A stretch of DNA of 64,000 nucleotides from Ferruginibacter paludis (GTDB lineage Bacteria; Bacteroidota; Bacteroidia; Chitinophagales; Chitinophagaceae), in assembly GCF_030409685.1 (NCBI RefSeq), contig NZ_JAUFQJ010000007.1, positions 310,001-374,000 on the forward strand. Direction: 5' to 3'. This document shows, piece by piece, positions 62,124 through 64,000 of the stretch; position 1 is the stretch's first letter, and each line of letters opens with the position of its first letter. A program made the position numbers and the translations under genes. Below the pieces are notes generated by a model. That model was given only the letters and a program-made list of their open reading frames with translations, did not search any database and was not told where the DNA came from.

Positions 62124-64000
62124 TTATTCAAATAATTCAAACTTGTTCTTTGGCCGCCTGCTTTCCCACCATTTGAAATTTTTTAAAAATTTTTGATCTT
62201 CGGGACGTTGACGGATAGGATAGAGGGTGCCATCCACATCATTTACAAATTTTACTTTGTTCACCGTTTTATCAGCAAAATAAACATCTATCACATCGCC
62301 TTTGCTTCTGTTCATTCCTATATAGGCGCTGTCATCGTCCTGGGGATAAAAGATGCTTTCTGCAGGAGAGCCTTTTATCCGCATGTAATCAATGGTACCA
62401 TCTTTAAAATAACCGTTGATGGTTCGTCCACCCATCTGGTTATACATTTGCTTGTTGGCTTCATTAATGATGATGCCATTTTCAAACACATACATTCGTT
62501 TAGCTTTTTTATTTTCAGTAAACATGTAGATAGTATCACCTGCTATCTGCGATTTATTATTGAACACGAGCGGTTTTTGATACAGCCTGAAAACAGAATC
62601 TTCTGAGGAGTAAAATAAGCTGTCGCATACAGATTGTACGGAATCATTAAAAATGCGGACATGATGGAAGGCCTCAAAATACCGGATGGTTGTGTCTTTG
62701 GCGGTTTTAACGCCAGCAGCTTTTTTAACAGAATCTGATGTAGCAATTTGTTTGAAGGAAAGACTGTCCCTGTTAATCAGGCTGTCCATTGGCTTGATGG
62801 CGGCCGCTTTTTTAAGATCAGTATTGATGGTGAATTTATTTCCGGCAAGCTCTTCACTTCGTATTTTGTCAATTGCTGCATCAGCCCGTTTTGTAAGGGC
62901 CGCTTCTTTGGCATTTTCAGCGCTCATTTTAATTTCGGCAGGCGTTGGCTCATTTTTTTGAACTACATAGACAAAGCCTGCGTCTTTTTGCAGCGGGGTA
63001 ACCGGCTTCAGCCAGTCAATATCCGCGAATGTTTTTTTAGGCAGGTTATTGTTGTTTTGCAAATCCTTTCCCAGGGTTGAGTCGTTTAAATTAATGGTGG
63101 TAGTATTTTTAAGCGTGTCTGTTTTTAATATTTTGTTACCATTCTTATCAAGCTTTATTACGCCTGAAAACAGCGTGTCGGCGGCAATAAAAGTACTGTC
63201 CTTACCTTCGCCTTTAAAAATTAAAAGTGGTTTACGGGTGGCTAAAAAAGACTGGTCAAATTTGCTGGAAAAAATCTGGTTGCCCAGTATTGAATAACCG
63301 TTCACACTATCCCTTATAACAGCGTTGCCTTCCAGCTGGGCGATTCCGCTTTTTTCATCATAAGCAATATCGTTGGCAACATAGGTCCTTGTGCTATCTT
63401 TTATAACGGTACGGTTGCCGAAGAAAGCCTTGCCGTTTTGCAGGTTGTACGATCCTGTTTTTGTATAAATATCACCCCCTTCTTTGCTTTTAATTTTTGT
63501 GGCGGTAATAAAAGTTACCAGCTGTGATTGTGTATTATAGAGCAAACTGTCACTTACAATATCATATTTTGGATCTACCAGGTGTACATTCTTTTTAAAA
63601 TACACATCTTTTGTACTTCCATAATAAACCCCTTCGTTACTGGTTAAAACCGTGGTACCGTTTACAACTTTACCACCTGTAGTGTAGGTTCCTACGCTCG
63701 ACTTTAAGTCGTATACTAAATCCTGGGTGTACAATGTTCCTTTTTTATCAGTCAGTCTTACGTCTTTTTTTAAAAAAGCCACTCTGTCTTTGCCAACATA
63801 TTTAAGATACTGCGAGTAAGTGTGTATGCTGTCATTTTGATTGATATGCACATTGCCAAAGGCTTCCAGGATATTCGTAAGGCTGTTGATCGTCGCACTG
63901 TCGCAATAAAAAAGTGTTAGTCCTTCTTTTAAAATAACATTACCAGCAATTGTTTTTAAAGTAGTCAGTGTGTCAATTGCTTTTTCCCGCAAGCTTTGAC
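62124..64000 (-). CDS. OstA-like protein (LptA/LptD-N-type), N-terminus outside window
   Basis: The frame is open to the right edge, so the true start is missing; about 625 residues are visible. The N-terminal part (GNVILKEGLTLFYCDSATIN, ILEAFGNVHINQNDSIHTYSQYLKYVGKDRVAFLKKDVRLTD) is an OstA beta-jellyroll that repeats along the chain (YYGSTKDVYFKKNVHLVD, AQLEGNAVIRDS), as in LptA-like lipopolysaccharide transport proteins. Bacteroidota often carry large OstA-like proteins of unclear role at the outer membrane. A TTG at 63990-63992 is not convincing as a start because the frame continues upstream. Confidence 0.88.
   Translation of the reverse strand, partial: QSLREKAIDTLTTLKTIAGNVILKEGLTLFYCDSATINSLTNILEAFGNVHINQNDSIHTYSQYLKYVGKDRVAFLKKDVRLTDKKGTLYTQDLVYDLKSSVGTYTTGGKVVNGTTVLTSNEGVYYGSTKDVYFKKNVHLVDPKYDIVSDSLLYNTQSQLVTFITATKIKSKEGGDIYTKTGSYNLQNGKAFFGNRTVIKDSTRTYVANDIAYDEKSGIAQLEGNAVIRDSVNGYSILGNQIFSSKFDQSFLATRKPLLIFKGEGKDSTFIAADTLFSGVIKLDKNGNKILKTDTLKNTTTINLNDSTLGKDLQNNNNLPKKTFADIDWLKPVTPLQKDAGFVYVVQKNEPTPAEIKMSAENAKEAALTKRADAAIDKIRSEELAGNKFTINTDLKKAAAIKPMDSLINRDSLSFKQIATSDSVKKAAGVKTAKDTTIRYFEAFHHVRIFNDSVQSVCDSLFYSSEDSVFRLYQKPLVFNNKSQIAGDTIYMFTENKKAKRMYVFENGIIINEANKQMYNQMGGRTINGYFKDGTIDYMRIKGSPAESIFYPQDDDSAYIGMNRSKGDVIDVYFADKTVNKVKFVNDVDGTLYPIRQRPEDQKFLKNFKWWESRRPKNKFELFE

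Noticed and set aside
1..64000. tRNA, rRNA, tmRNA, CRISPR or prophage features
   Set aside because: No TTCGA-type T-loop with matching stems, no rRNA-like conserved stretch, no regularly spaced direct repeats of CRISPR size outside coding repeats, and no phage or transposase genes were seen.

Overview
This window looks like a piece of chromosome from a Bacteroidota bacterium, most likely of the Chitinophagaceae (Chitinophagales). The support is indirect but consistent. Three genes carry the gliding-motility/type IX secretion C-terminal sorting domain (core motif AFSPNGDGLNDxF). A bacillithiol deacetylase (BshB1) is present, as are a two-component propeller sensor start and LytTR, Hpt and hybrid-kinase signalling genes. 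Several genes have the Bacteroidota-type -7 box TAnnTTTG close to their start codon. Base composition is moderately AT-rich. I see no rRNA or tRNA gene, no CRISPR array, no insertion sequence and no prophage; the gene content is mostly ordinary chromosome.

Layout. 1-9.4 kb: mostly minus strand, with the start of a propeller sensor protein, a cytochrome c lipoprotein, an NmrA-type oxidoreductase, an OmpA-family protein, glnS, a DUF1003 protein, a fatty-acid desaturase and bshB1. 9.4-13.9 kb: a decayed stretch holding a type IX-sorted protein broken by one in-frame stop, a PAS histidine kinase, and a DinB-like gene broken by a frameshift and an in-frame stop, with inverted repeats and hairpins around it. 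13.9-21.5 kb: a VOC protein, a sigma factor/membrane protein/secreted protein operon, a lipocalin-like lipoprotein, a class C serine hydrolase and a beta-helix protein, then a 1.15 kb gap with a diverged 440-bp duplication. 21.5-26.3 kb: a phosphorelay set (LytTR regulator, Hpt protein, hybrid kinase), an unusual solute-binding-like protein and a second VOC protein. 26.4-35 kb: a type IX-sorted PKD/Ig-like protein, an exported M20 amidohydrolase, an OprB-type porin and a large hybrid kinase. 35.4-41.3 kb: a 1985-residue secreted repeat protein. 41.4-51.4 kb: housekeeping genes, including prfB with a programmed +1 frameshift, pruA, pyrR, pyrB, coaD, pyrE and a Nudix hydrolase. 51.4-53 kb: a very AT-rich gene-poor gap. 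53-64 kb: a BlaI/M56 regulator-protease pair with a likely operator, a membrane pyrophosphatase fused to a periplasmic OmpA domain, nnrD, an acyltransferase-like membrane protein, and the truncated gene of an OstA-like protein.

How the genes work together. Three regulatory groups can be read from gene order: the ECF sigma operon (14.3-16.7 kb), the hybrid kinase - Hpt - LytTR relay (21.5-24.4 kb), and the BlaI-M56 pair (53.0-54.9 kb). Pyrimidine synthesis is represented by pyrR, pyrB and pyrE within 4 kb, interleaved with coaD, a thioesterase and a Nudix gene. The most unusual items are the pyrophosphatase-OmpA fusion, the exact 747-bp periodicity inside the giant secreted protein, and two genes that look recently inactivated.
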